Of a stretch of 64,000 nt of DNA, positions 24,943 through 34,150 are shown one piece after another. Below the pieces are notes generated by a model, which was given only the letters and a program-made list of their open reading frames with translations, did not search any database and had not been told where the DNA came from. Position numbers and translations under genes: made by a program. Each line of letters starts with the position of its first letter. The stretch's first letter is position 1. This DNA comes from Paludibaculum sp. (GTDB taxonomy: Bacteria > Acidobacteriota > Terriglobia > Bryobacterales > Bryobacteraceae), in NCBI GenBank assembly GCA_029973955.1, contig JARKQJ010000196.1, forward strand, positions 1 through 64,000. Direction: 5' to 3'.

Positions 24943-27384
24943 ATGAACTACCGCTCCATCTCCGCCATCCTCCTAGCCACCCTCGCTCCCGCCGCCAACC
25001 TCGACCGTATCCAGCCCTCCAATCCCGTCTCCTTCGAGGCCAATCGCGGCCAGATCGATCTGCCCGCCACCTACCTCGCCGCCGATCAGGGCTGGGCCTT
25101 CGATTGCTCCACCCTCTACGGCCGCGCCCGCGCCTTTACCGGCGACATCCCCCGCCTCGCTCTCACCGCCCCTGCCCCCACCTGCCACTCTGAACTCGCC
25201 GGCCCCCTTGCCACTCAGGCCCATTACTACCGCGGCCCCCATCGCGGCGATTGGCTCGAATCCGTCCCCCGCTTCCAAACCCTCACCTTCCATTCCGTCG
25301 CCCTCGGCCTCTCCTGGAGCTATGCGCCCAACGGCCCCTCCATCGACTGGCGCTGGGAGTTCGAAGCCGGCGTCGATCCAGCCTCCATTCCCATCGCCGG
25401 CGACTCCGCCCTCCTCGCCCGCCTCGCCAGCCCCACCGCCTCCCAGGCAGGCCACACCCTCCCTGTCCGCTGGCAAGCCGGCGCTCCACCCAACCAGTTC
25501 GCCCTCGCCGTCGACAACCTCGATCCCGCCCTCCCCTTCACCGTCACCATCTCTCTCTTCGACGCCGCCTTCGTCTCTTCCGCCAAAGCCACCCGCGACT
25601 CCGCCGGCAACTGGCTCCTCCTCTCCGCCACTGACTCTCTCTCCGTACTCGACTCCCGCTCCGCCATTTGCACTCTCAACCAGTGGCCCTACCCCTGCCC
25701 CGGCCTCGCCCTCGCCCGCTTCACCCCTTCCGGCGAACTCCTCTCCCAAACCTACCTATCCGGCGCCCGCTACCAGAGCCCGCTCGACCTCCGCATCGAC
25801 CCTGACGGAAACCTCTACCTCGCCGGCTCCACCTATTCCGACGACTTCCCCGTCACCGAAGACGCCGCCCAACCTCGCTTCGCCGGCCCCGCCGCCATGC
25901 AGCTCAACGGCCGCAACTACCCCGGCGGCGACGCCTTCGTCGCCAAGCTCTACGGCCCCACCGGCGCCCTCATCCATTCCACCTTCGCCGGCACCCCCCT
26001 CATGGACAGCCCACGTTTCTTCACCGTCGATGACTCCGGCCGTCCCACCCTCGCCTACCTCACCCTCAGCGACGCCTACCCGGCCCAGAGCCTCGGCTAT
26101 CACATATTCCGCCTCAACGAGCCGTTCACCCAATTCGAATTCGACCACTCCAGCGACTCCGTTCTCGCCCTCGCCGCCGCCCCCGACGGCTCCATCTACT
26201 CCCTCCGCACGCCCCAAATCATCGACCACATCGCCGCGGACCTCACCTCCCTCACCACCATCGCCGTCCCTGCCGGCATCTCCGCCCAGTCCATCGCTTC
26301 CGGTCCAAACTCCACCCTCTGGCTCTCCGGCACCCAGTCCAGCGGCGGCGCCTCCACCCCAGTCCTCGCGCGCCTCACCCCGGATGCCTTCGACGTCCAA
26401 TCCGGCTGGCCCGCCGGCGCGCTGCAAACCGACCCCCAGGGCAACCTCGGCCTCATCGTCCGCTCTCTCGTGGCCCTCTCCCCCATCCCCTCCACCGTCA
26501 CCCCCGGCGCCGTCCTCCCCGAACCTTGCTCCAGCTCCGGCTACTACGCCCGCTTCACCCCTCAATTCGACCTGACCCTCGCCACGTTCCTCCCCTCCGC
26601 CACCGACTACGCCTTCGATCGCGCCGCCACCCCCGTCTGGACCTCCAACCAGGACCTCTTCTCCCTGGCCCTCGACGCGCAAATCAAACCCTTCCTCGCC
26701 TGCATCGAGCCCACCGGACCCGGGATCGCCGCCCCCTCCGCTCTCGCCCCTGCCACGCTCGTCTCCCTCCGCGGCCTCGCGATCGGCCCCGACCTCGCCC
26801 AGGACTGGCAACTCGACGATCAGGGCCGCGTCTCCACCTCCCTCGGCGGCGCCACTGTCACCATCGCCGGCCTCCCCTCGCCCATCCTCCACGCAGGCTC
26901 CCACCGCATCGACGTGATCCTCCCTCACGCCGCGCCCACTGGCCAGTCCGTCGCCCTGGAACTCGCCCGCGACACTCAGCTCATCGCCACTCAACAACTC
27001 GCGCTCCAACCCTACGCCCTCACCATCTCCAAAATTCAAAATGAGAACGGCGCCGGAAATTCCTCCGAAAATCCAGCCGCCCTCGGCTCCACCATCCGCC
27101 TCCTCTGCTCCGGTGTCGGCCCCACTGACCCGCCCGGCGTCGATGGCCAGATCAACCACCCCACTCTCGCCATCCCGCAGGCCAAACTCACCCTCGCCTA
27201 CGGCACCACCGAGTTGGAGCCCCTCCGCTTCCAGCAGGCCCCCGATCGCCCCTCCGGCATCATGGAAGCCGTCTTCGCCCTCCCCGCCACTCCGCCCGCC
27301 GGCTATTCTTCAAACCCCGCGGCGATATCCGTCATATTCAACGGCCGTTACCTCAATCAGACCTTGAAAATCTACATAAAATAA
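24943..27384 (+). CDS. Tandem surface protein, copy 1 (SBBP propeller plus Solibacter C-terminal domain)
   Basis: An 813-residue exported protein. The signal peptide ends ATLAPAA. The N-terminal domain begins PVSFEANRGQIDLPATYLA, a signature of the DUF7948-like N-domain that precedes SBBP beta-propeller repeats. SBBP-type repeats occur in the middle (DPDGNLYLAGSTYSDDFPV, then GGDAFVAKLYGPTGALIHST). From about residue 600 comes the TIGR03437-type Solibacter C-terminal domain (LVSLRGLAIGPDLAQDW, GVGPTDPPGVDGQINHP). Function is unknown; probably a cell-surface or secreted carbohydrate- or protein-binding protein. A strong AAGGAGG sits 8 nt before the ATG. First of four consecutive paralogs on one strand. 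Confidence 0.88.
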   Translation: MNYRSISAILLATLAPAANLDRIQPSNPVSFEANRGQIDLPATYLAADQGWAFDCSTLYGRARAFTGDIPRLALTAPAPTCHSELAGPLATQAHYYRGPHRGDWLESVPRFQTLTFHSVALGLSWSYAPNGPSIDWRWEFEAGVDPASIPIAGDSALLARLASPTASQAGHTLPVRWQAGAPPNQFALAVDNLDPALPFTVTISLFDAAFVSSAKATRDSAGNWLLLSATDSLSVLDSRSAICTLNQWPYPCPGLALARFTPSGELLSQTYLSGARYQSPLDLRIDPDGNLYLAGSTYSDDFPVTEDAAQPRFAGPAAMQLNGRNYPGGDAFVAKLYGPTGALIHSTFAGTPLMDSPRFFTVDDSGRPTLAYLTLSDAYPAQSLGYHIFRLNEPFTQFEFDHSSDSVLALAAAPDGSIYSLRTPQIIDHIAADLTSLTTIAVPAGISAQSIASGPNSTLWLSGTQSSGGASTPVLARLTPDAFDVQSGWPAGALQTDPQGNLGLIVRSLVALSPIPSTVTPGAVLPEPCSSSGYYARFTPQFDLTLATFLPSATDYAFDRAATPVWTSNQDLFSLALDAQIKPFLACIEPTGPGIAAPSALAPATLVSLRGLAIGPDLAQDWQLDDQGRVSTSLGGATVTIAGLPSPILHAGSHRIDVILPHAAPTGQSVALELARDTQLIATQQLALQPYALTISKIQNENGAGNSSENPAALGSTIRLLCSGVGPTDPPGVDGQINHPTLAIPQAKLTLAYGTTELEPLRFQQAPDRPSGIMEAVFALPATPPAGYSSNPAAISVIFNGRYLNQTLKIYIK

Positions 27385-27421
27385 CGGGCCGCTGCCCGCA
27401 AATCAAAATCCGGATCGGCAG

Positions 27422-27427
27422 TACAAT
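27422..27427 (+). promoter_or_regulatory. Putative -10 box TACAAT before paralog copy 2
   Basis: TACAAT 13 nt before the ATG at 27441, following a small hairpin (CGGGC/GCCCG at 27385-27398). Copy 2 may therefore have its own promoter in addition to read-through. Confidence 0.35.
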
Positions 27428-27440
27428 TGTCGGTGAAGCC

Positions 27441-29867
27441 ATGAAGTCTCTCTGGTTGTCCGCCCTCCTCCTCGCCGCCACCCTCGCCCCGGCCGCCGAT
27501 ATCGTCTCCATTCCCCTTGTCCTTCCTGCCTCCTTCGAAGCCAACCAGGGTCAGCTCGACCTTCCCGCCACCCACCTCGCCCCCAATCAAGGCTGGGCCT
27601 TCGACTGCTCCACCCTTTACGGCCGCCTGCTCTACTTCACCACCACCGTCCCGCGCCTCGCGCTCGCACACCCGTCCTCCTCCTGCCAGGCCGAACTCAC
27701 CACCACCCTCGACACGCAAGCCTACTACTACCGCGGCTCCCATCGCGGAGACTGGCTGGAATCCGTCCCCCGCTTTCAAGCCCTCTCCTTTCGCGGCGTC
27801 GCCTCGGGTCTCACCTGGCGCTACCAGTCCAACGGCGACGCCATCGCTTGGCGCTGGGAGTTCGATGCCGGCGTCGATCCAGCCTCCGCCCCACTTACCA
27901 ACGATCGCGAACTTCTCGCCCGCCTCCCTGTCCCCACCGCCACCCAGGCCGGCCGCGCGCTCCCCGTCCATTGGCAATCCAACTCCCAAACTGATGAGGT
28001 CGCCCTCGTCGTCGAAAATCGAGACCCTGCCCTCCCCCTCGCCGTCACCATCGCTCTCCCAAACCTCACCTCGACCTTCGCCTCCATCTCCTCGCGAGAT
28101 TCCGCCGGAAACTGGCTCCTCCTCACTGCCACCGACGCCCTCTCCGCCTTCGACTCACGCACCTCCACATGCGTGCTCGACCAGTGGTACTCCGCCTGCC
28201 CCGGCATCTCCGCCGCCCGCTTCTCGACCGACGGCAAACTGATCTCCCAAACCCTTCTTTCCGGCGCCCGCTACCAAATCCCCACCGCCGTCCGCTTCGA
28301 TCCAGACAATCACATCTACCTCGCCGGAACCACCTACTCCGAGGATTTCCCCATCACCGAAGACGCCGCCCAACCCCACTACGCCGGCCCCGCGGAGATG
28401 CAGCTCAATCGCCGCCATTATCCCGGCGGCGACGCTTTCCTCGTCAAACTCTATCGCGACAACGGCGCTCTCATCCGCTCCACTTTCGCAGGCACAGCTT
28501 CCTCTGACAGCCCCGTCGATCTCGCCGTCGATCAGGCCGGCCGCCCCTCTCTCGTCTACTCCTCCCGGCCTGACCAGGACACCGTCACCTACCAACTCAT
28601 CCGCCTCAACGAATCCTTCACCCAGATCGAGCGCACCCAACCCCTGGACTCTTTCTCGGCCATGAGCCTCGCCCCCGAAGGCTCCCTCTACCTCCTGCGC
28701 AACGAAAACACGATTGATCGCATCCCTCCCTTCGACGAACCCCTCGAAACTCTCACTCTCCCCGACGGCTACACCGCCACCAGCCTCTCCGCCGCGCCAG
28801 GCTCCGTCCTCTGGCTCTCCTCCTTCCGCACCCCGAGCACACCCGGCCTCGCCCGCCTAACCCCGAACGCCTTCGCGTTTTTCCCCGGCTGGCCCTCCGG
28901 CACGATTCAGGCCGGCCGCGACGGCAGCCTCGGATATCTCACCTACGCTAACAACAGCGCCAGCCGCTCACTCCCCACCACCCCCGCTACCGCCATCCTC
29001 CCCACCCCCTGCCTCACCTCCCCTTACTACGCCCTCTTCACGCCCGAACTCACCCCCGCCTACGCCACGTTCCTCCCCGCTCTTGGCAATTGCTCTCTCG
29101 ACTGGAACGGCCTCCCCATGTGCGGCGACGGCGCCAATGCCGCCGCCCTTCACCTGGACGCCTCCCCCAAACCGCGCCTCGCCTGTGTTGAACCCAACGC
29201 TCTCGAACTCCTCCCCGCCAGCCGCCTCGCTCCCGCCATGCTCGTCTCCCTCCGCGGCCGGCAAATCGGCCCAGATCTGCCCCAGGACTGGCAGCTCGAC
29301 GAAAACGGCCGCATCAGCACCTCTCTCGCCGGTACCACCGTCACTGTGGCGGGCCTCCCCGCTCCCATCCTTCACGCCGGTCCACACACCATCGACGTCA
29401 TCCTCCCCTACGACACCCCAACCAACCAGTCCATCACCCTGGAAATCACCCGCGACTCTATACCCATCGCAGCTCAAACGCTCTCCGCCGTTCGTCACGA
29501 TCTCCTCATCACCAAAATCGTCAACGAAGACGGCTCCGAAAACTCGGCCGCTCATCCTGCTCCGCTCGGCTCCACGCTCCGCTTCCTCGGCTCCGGCGCC
29601 GGCCCCACTGATCCGCCCGGCGTCGACGGCCAGATCAACCACCCAACTCTCGCCGTCCCCTTGTGGAGCATGAGTTTCGCCTACGATGGCGCCACCATTC
29701 CGCCTCTCCGTTTCCAACAAGCCTCTGACCAACCTGCCGGAGTCATGGAAGCCCTCTTCTCGCTCCCCTCCACGCCTCCATCCACCCACACTCGCGCTCC
29801 CGGCAGTGCCAGCATCCGGGTGGTTACCGACGCATCCTCGCACGGCCTCACCATCTATTACAAATAG
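27441..29867 (+). CDS. Tandem surface protein, copy 2 (SBBP propeller plus Solibacter C-terminal domain)
   Basis: An 808-residue paralog of copy 1 with the same layout: signal peptide ending ATLAPAA, N-domain starting PASFEANQGQLDLPATHLA, propeller-like centre (DNHIYLAGTTYSEDFPI, GGDAFLVKLYRDNGALIRST) and the C-terminal domain from about residue 596 (LVSLRGRQIGPDLPQDW, GAGPTDPPGVDGQINHP). Copies 1 and 2 are the closest pair by eye. The conserved cysteine pairs (FDCSTLYG, and CVEP just before the C-domain) suggest an oxidising, extracytoplasmic location. 56 nt separate it from copy 1, only 9 nt from copy 3. Function unknown. Confidence 0.88.
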   Translation: MKSLWLSALLLAATLAPAADIVSIPLVLPASFEANQGQLDLPATHLAPNQGWAFDCSTLYGRLLYFTTTVPRLALAHPSSSCQAELTTTLDTQAYYYRGSHRGDWLESVPRFQALSFRGVASGLTWRYQSNGDAIAWRWEFDAGVDPASAPLTNDRELLARLPVPTATQAGRALPVHWQSNSQTDEVALVVENRDPALPLAVTIALPNLTSTFASISSRDSAGNWLLLTATDALSAFDSRTSTCVLDQWYSACPGISAARFSTDGKLISQTLLSGARYQIPTAVRFDPDNHIYLAGTTYSEDFPITEDAAQPHYAGPAEMQLNRRHYPGGDAFLVKLYRDNGALIRSTFAGTASSDSPVDLAVDQAGRPSLVYSSRPDQDTVTYQLIRLNESFTQIERTQPLDSFSAMSLAPEGSLYLLRNENTIDRIPPFDEPLETLTLPDGYTATSLSAAPGSVLWLSSFRTPSTPGLARLTPNAFAFFPGWPSGTIQAGRDGSLGYLTYANNSASRSLPTTPATAILPTPCLTSPYYALFTPELTPAYATFLPALGNCSLDWNGLPMCGDGANAAALHLDASPKPRLACVEPNALELLPASRLAPAMLVSLRGRQIGPDLPQDWQLDENGRISTSLAGTTVTVAGLPAPILHAGPHTIDVILPYDTPTNQSITLEITRDSIPIAAQTLSAVRHDLLITKIVNEDGSENSAAHPAPLGSTLRFLGSGAGPTDPPGVDGQINHPTLAVPLWSMSFAYDGATIPPLRFQQASDQPAGVMEALFSLPSTPPSTHTRAPGSASIRVVTDASSHGLTIYYK

Positions 29868-29876
29868 GAGAACCTC

Positions 29877-31727
29877 ATGCCACACCGCACGGCCATCCTC
29901 CTCCTCGCCGCCGCCCTCGCCCCGGCCGCCGACCTCACCCAGTTCAAACCCGTCCTCCCCGTCTCTTTCGAATCGAACCAGGGCCAGCTCGACCTCCCCG
30001 CCACCCACCTCGCCCCCGAGCAAGGCTGGGCCTTTGCCTGTTCCAACGTCTACGGCGCCCAACCGGCGTACTATGGCCCGGACAGCTCATTGCATATCTC
30101 CCTCCTCCACCCCGGCGGTGCCTGCGATCCGGAACTGGGCCCAGCCACCGGCGCCGTCGCGCACTACTATCGCGGCCCCGATCGTGCTGCCTGGTTCGAG
30201 TCGATCCCGCGCCACCAATCTCTCACCTTCCGCAACGTCGCCTCCGGCCTCGACTGGCGCTTTCAGGGCGACAACCACGGCACCATCCAATGGCAGTGGG
30301 ACATCGCTGCTGGAGTCGATCCCTCCACCTTCACTCTCCTGCTCGAACACGACAGCCCATACGGATTCACAAAACGCGGCTTCATCTCCCGTAGCCCAGC
30401 CCCCGTCGCCACTCAACTCGGCCGCACGCTACCCGCCCGCTGGAACTACGATTCCCAAACCGGCATCGCCAACCTCATCGTTGAGAATCGCCTCGTCACC
30501 GCCCCCCTCACCATCACCATGACTCTCAACTCCAACTACGACTCGGGCGATTTCGCAAGCTTCACCCCACCTGCCTTCCGGGCCACCCGCGATTCCGCCG
30601 GGAATTGGCTATCGAGCTTCATCACCTCCGGGCTCACCGCCCTCGACCGCCGTACCCAAGGCTGCTACTTTGGCGGCACCGGCACTCAGCCCTGTCCCAC
30701 TACCGCCGCCGCCCGCTTCTCTCCCTCTGGCGAACTCCTCTCTCTCACCTACCTCCTCGGCTCCTTCTTGAACAATGGCCGCCTGGCCGGCGCCGACCCC
30801 GATGGTAATTTCTATATCGCGGGAGAGACCTTTTCCCCAGACCTCCCCGTCACCGAATCTGCCGTCCAGCGCACCTACTCCGGCCCAGCTCAGCCCGGCG
30901 CCAACCGTCTATGGTGGGGAGGCGATGTTTTCGTAGCCAAGCTTTACGGCCCCACCGGCGGCCTCATCTCCTCCACTTTCATCGGCGCCTCTTTGAACGA
31001 CCGCATCTACTCCATCGACGTGGACATCAGCGGCCGCCCCACCCTCCTCATGTTCTCCGCAACCTACTCCGCCTCCTTCCCCCTCCAGCCCTCCACTCGC
31101 GTACTCCGCCTCAATGAATCCTTCTCTGCCTTCGACTTCGACGTCCTCACCGGGAGCGCTTCCTCCATAGTGGCTGCCTCCGACGGTACAACCTGGCTCC
31201 TCCGCCCCGAGGCCACCGTGGACCACTTGGCTCCTGACGGCACTCCCCTGGAAACCTTCGTCCTCCCCATACCCACCGGCATCCGGTCCTTCGCCGTCAC
31301 CTCCGGCCCCACCTTCTGGTTCACTGGAGAACGCTTCAATGGCCAAACCGTAGAGTCGTTCGTCGCCCGCCATTCCGACGGCAACACCGAACTCCATCTC
31401 AACTGGCCCCTCGGCGTCCTCCTGGCCGACAAGCAGGAAAACGTGCACTTCTTCATCACATATTCGAATGGCTCTTTCCCCGAAACCCTCCCCCCGGTCA
31501 CCGCCGACGCCTTACTGCCCCGGCCCTGTGCCCAGCCCAATTACTACGCCCGATTCTCTCCAGATGGCGGCCTCTCCTTCGCTACCTTCCTCCCCGCCGG
31601 GGAACTCGGCTCCAATTGGTTGGATGCGAACTCGCTCCCGATCTTCGGTGGAACCATCCTCACCGCCATCGACCTCGCCGCACCCCCCACCACCCCTGTC
31701 ACCTGCTCCACTCCCGCAGTAAATTAG
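29877..31727 (+). CDS. Tandem surface protein, copy 3, lacking the C-terminal domain
   Basis: A 616-residue paralog with signal peptide ending AALAPAA, N-domain PVSFESNQGQLDLPATHLA and propeller-like centre (DPDGNFYIAGETFSPDLPV, GGDVFVAKLYGPTGGLISST). Where copies 1, 2 and 4 run on into the roughly 210-residue Solibacter C-terminal domain, this one stops six codons after the conserved Cys of the pre-domain block (VTCSTPAVN, then TAG). The following gene begins 10 nt later, so no remnant of the domain remains. The reading frame is otherwise intact, so it may be a functional shorter form rather than a pseudogene. If the C-domain anchors or sorts the protein, this copy would be released. Confidence 0.85.
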   Translation: MPHRTAILLLAAALAPAADLTQFKPVLPVSFESNQGQLDLPATHLAPEQGWAFACSNVYGAQPAYYGPDSSLHISLLHPGGACDPELGPATGAVAHYYRGPDRAAWFESIPRHQSLTFRNVASGLDWRFQGDNHGTIQWQWDIAAGVDPSTFTLLLEHDSPYGFTKRGFISRSPAPVATQLGRTLPARWNYDSQTGIANLIVENRLVTAPLTITMTLNSNYDSGDFASFTPPAFRATRDSAGNWLSSFITSGLTALDRRTQGCYFGGTGTQPCPTTAAARFSPSGELLSLTYLLGSFLNNGRLAGADPDGNFYIAGETFSPDLPVTESAVQRTYSGPAQPGANRLWWGGDVFVAKLYGPTGGLISSTFIGASLNDRIYSIDVDISGRPTLLMFSATYSASFPLQPSTRVLRLNESFSAFDFDVLTGSASSIVAASDGTTWLLRPEATVDHLAPDGTPLETFVLPIPTGIRSFAVTSGPTFWFTGERFNGQTVESFVARHSDGNTELHLNWPLGVLLADKQENVHFFITYSNGSFPETLPPVTADALLPRPCAQPNYYARFSPDGGLSFATFLPAGELGSNWLDANSLPIFGGTILTAIDLAAPPTTPVTCSTPAVN

Positions 31728-31737
31728 AGGCGTTCAC

Positions 31738-34146
31738 ATGAACCTCCGCCCCACTTTCCTCCTCCTCGCCGCCACCCTCGCCCCGGCCGCCACGCTCCAG
31801 CGCTTCCAGCCCACCATCCCCGCCGCCTTCGAACCCAACCAGGGCCAGCTCGACCACCCCGCCACTCACCTCATCCCCTCTCACGGCTGGGCCTTCGACT
31901 GTTCCTCCATCACCCCGTACTCGAGAGCCACCTACGGGGGACCCATTCCCCGCCTCTCCCTCACCGGCGCCAACTCCTCTTGCGTCTCCGGCCTCGCCTT
32001 CCCCGCCCAGGGCGTCTCCCACTACTACCGCGGACCCGCTCGCGATCGATGGTTCGAATCCGTCCCCCGCTTCAACATCCTCGAGTACCAATCCGTCGCT
32101 CCCGGCCTCGACTGGCACTACCAAACCCGCGACACCTACGTCGAATGGCGCTGGGACCTCTCGCCCGGCACGAAACCCTCCACCTTCCGCCTCCGCTTCG
32201 AAAACTCCACTCCCCTCCGCATCGACAGCGACGGCAGCCTCACCTCAAGTCTCGCCACCCTCCCTCCGCCCATCGCCCTCCAGGCCAAGCGCTCCTTCCC
32301 TGCCCGCTGGCGCATCGGCGCCGATCCCCTCGAAGCCTTCCTCGAAGTCGATGGCGCCAGTTCCGCCACCCAGCTTCAGGTCTACCTCAAACTCCCCATA
32401 CAACCCCTCGACGTCGCAACCACCAATTCCATCCGCGACTCCGCCGGCAACTGGCTCGTCGTCTTCCCCGCCGCCGACCTCCTTGCCGCCGCCAGGTTCA
32501 ACCCCACCGGCGAACTCATCGCCCTCACCTACCTCGCCGGCAAAGCATCCGCAGCCGCCCTGCGCACAGACGCAGACGGCAACTTCTATCTCACCGGCAC
32601 CGCCGACCCGTCCGAATTCCCCACCTCCGAAAACGCCGTCCTCCCCGCGCCCTACGACTCCACCAGCGCCTTCGTCACCAAACTCTACGGCCCCAACGCC
32701 GCCCTCATCTACTCCACCTGCCTCGGCGCCTCTTCCACCAATACGCCCATCTCCTTCGACGTGGACCCCGGCGGCCGCCCCCTCCTCCTCCTGGGGCTCA
32801 CAAACCCTCCTCCGGGAGTTCGCCCCTCAGTGCGTGCCATTCGCCTCAACGAATCGTTCTCCCAATCCGAGTTCAACTTCACTCTCTCCCGGCAAACCAC
32901 CGCCCTCCGCAACGCCCCCGACGGCTCCCTCTGGCTCCTCCGCCCGCCAAACTTCGTCGATCACGTCAGCTCCACCGGCGAACTCCTCGAAACCCAAACC
33001 CCCCCCGCCGATCTCAACGTCAACTCTTTCGCCGTCGCCCCCGACGGCTCCCTCTGGTTCTCCGCCACCCAAACCGGCGGCCCCACCGTCATGGCCCGCC
33101 TCGCCAACGGCCGCCTCGACGTACGCCCCGGCTTCCCCCTCGGCTCCCTCTACGCAGACCCACAAGGCAACGTCACTCTGCTCACTCCGGCTCCAATCTT
33201 CTTCCGTGAGTTGATCCTCTCGCCAGGACAAGCCCCACTTCAAACGCCCCCTCCCCCAACCACTCCCGATGCGATCCTCTCAGAGCCGTGCGACGCGCCC
33301 GACTACTTCGCCCGCTTCTCACCCGACTTCACGCTCACCTTCGCCACCTTCCTGCCCCCGAACGCCAAACTAGGCATTCCCGCTGATCCACCCTCCTCCT
33401 CCTTAATCGGATTCCTCGTACCTCGCGATCTCTGGACCCTCGACCTCACTGCCCCCACTCGCCCCACGCTCACCTGCATCGCGCCAACCGGCAACGAATC
33501 CGGCAGCCTTCTCGCTCCCGCCACCCTGGTCACCCTCCGCGGCCGCGGCATCGGCCCCGCCCCCCCCATAGACTGGCAACTCGACGAGAACAACCGCATC
33601 GCCACTACCCTCGCCGGCATCCGCGTCACCTTCGCCGGCCATCCCGCCCCCATCCTTCGCGCCGATCCCGATCGCATCTACGTCATCGTCCCCGTCGCCA
33701 CACCCACCCGGCAGCCCATCCCCATCACCCTCCACCGCGACGGCCATGCCGCCGACACCCAAACCCTCACCCTATACCCCATCTCCCTCGCACTACTCCG
33801 CGCCGAAAACGAGGACGGCTCCCTCAACTCCGCTCAGAACCCGGCCGCTCTCGGCTCCGCCGTCCGCTTCCTCGTCTCCGGCGCCGGCCCCACCAACCCT
33901 CCCTCCATCGACGGCCAGGTCGGCTTCCCCATCCTCCCAATCCCCCTTGTCCAACCCACGTTCCTCTCGCCCTCCGAACCGCAGTTGCTCCGCTACCAGC
34001 AAGCCCCGGAATGGCCCGCCGGCGTCATGGAACTCGCCGTCCACTTCGGCACACTGCCCATCTTCGGCCACGCCACCTCGCTGTTCATCAACGTCCCTGC
34101 CGAAGACTCCTACCTCTTCACCTCCTTCCCCGTCTACCTGAAGTAA
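31738..34146 (+). CDS. Tandem surface protein, copy 4 (SBBP propeller plus Solibacter C-terminal domain)
   Basis: An 802-residue paralog and the most diverged full-length copy. Signal peptide ending ATLAPAA, N-domain PAAFEPNQGQLDHPATHLI, propeller-like centre (DADGNFYLTGTADPSEFPT, TSAFVTKLYGPNAALIYST) and the C-terminal domain from about residue 592 (LVTLRGRGIGPAPPIDW, GAGPTNPPSIDGQVGFP). It begins 10 nt after copy 3 and ends 4 nt before the convergent YeeE gene. Codons end overwhelmingly in C, as in the other copies. Function unknown. Confidence 0.88.
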   Translation: MNLRPTFLLLAATLAPAATLQRFQPTIPAAFEPNQGQLDHPATHLIPSHGWAFDCSSITPYSRATYGGPIPRLSLTGANSSCVSGLAFPAQGVSHYYRGPARDRWFESVPRFNILEYQSVAPGLDWHYQTRDTYVEWRWDLSPGTKPSTFRLRFENSTPLRIDSDGSLTSSLATLPPPIALQAKRSFPARWRIGADPLEAFLEVDGASSATQLQVYLKLPIQPLDVATTNSIRDSAGNWLVVFPAADLLAAARFNPTGELIALTYLAGKASAAALRTDADGNFYLTGTADPSEFPTSENAVLPAPYDSTSAFVTKLYGPNAALIYSTCLGASSTNTPISFDVDPGGRPLLLLGLTNPPPGVRPSVRAIRLNESFSQSEFNFTLSRQTTALRNAPDGSLWLLRPPNFVDHVSSTGELLETQTPPADLNVNSFAVAPDGSLWFSATQTGGPTVMARLANGRLDVRPGFPLGSLYADPQGNVTLLTPAPIFFRELILSPGQAPLQTPPPPTTPDAILSEPCDAPDYFARFSPDFTLTFATFLPPNAKLGIPADPPSSSLIGFLVPRDLWTLDLTAPTRPTLTCIAPTGNESGSLLAPATLVTLRGRGIGPAPPIDWQLDENNRIATTLAGIRVTFAGHPAPILRADPDRIYVIVPVATPTRQPIPITLHRDGHAADTQTLTLYPISLALLRAENEDGSLNSAQNPAALGSAVRFLVSGAGPTNPPSIDGQVGFPILPIPLVQPTFLSPSEPQLLRYQQAPEWPAGVMELAVHFGTLPIFGHATSLFINVPAEDSYLFTSFPVYLK

Positions 34147-34150
34147 CCCC

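Noticed and set aside
25756..27159. 467-codon open frame on the - strand opposite paralog copy 1
   Set aside because: Gly/Glu-rich low-complexity translation without signal or domain; explained by the codon bias of the + strand gene.
31700..31737. Copy 3 as a pseudogene
   Set aside because: The frame is intact from signal peptide to a stop at a domain boundary, with no internal stops or frameshifts; treated as a short functional form.
31980..33209. 409-codon Arg/Pro-rich open frame in a second + strand frame inside paralog copy 4
   Set aside because: Frame-shifted reading of C-rich codons; no start signal and no family.
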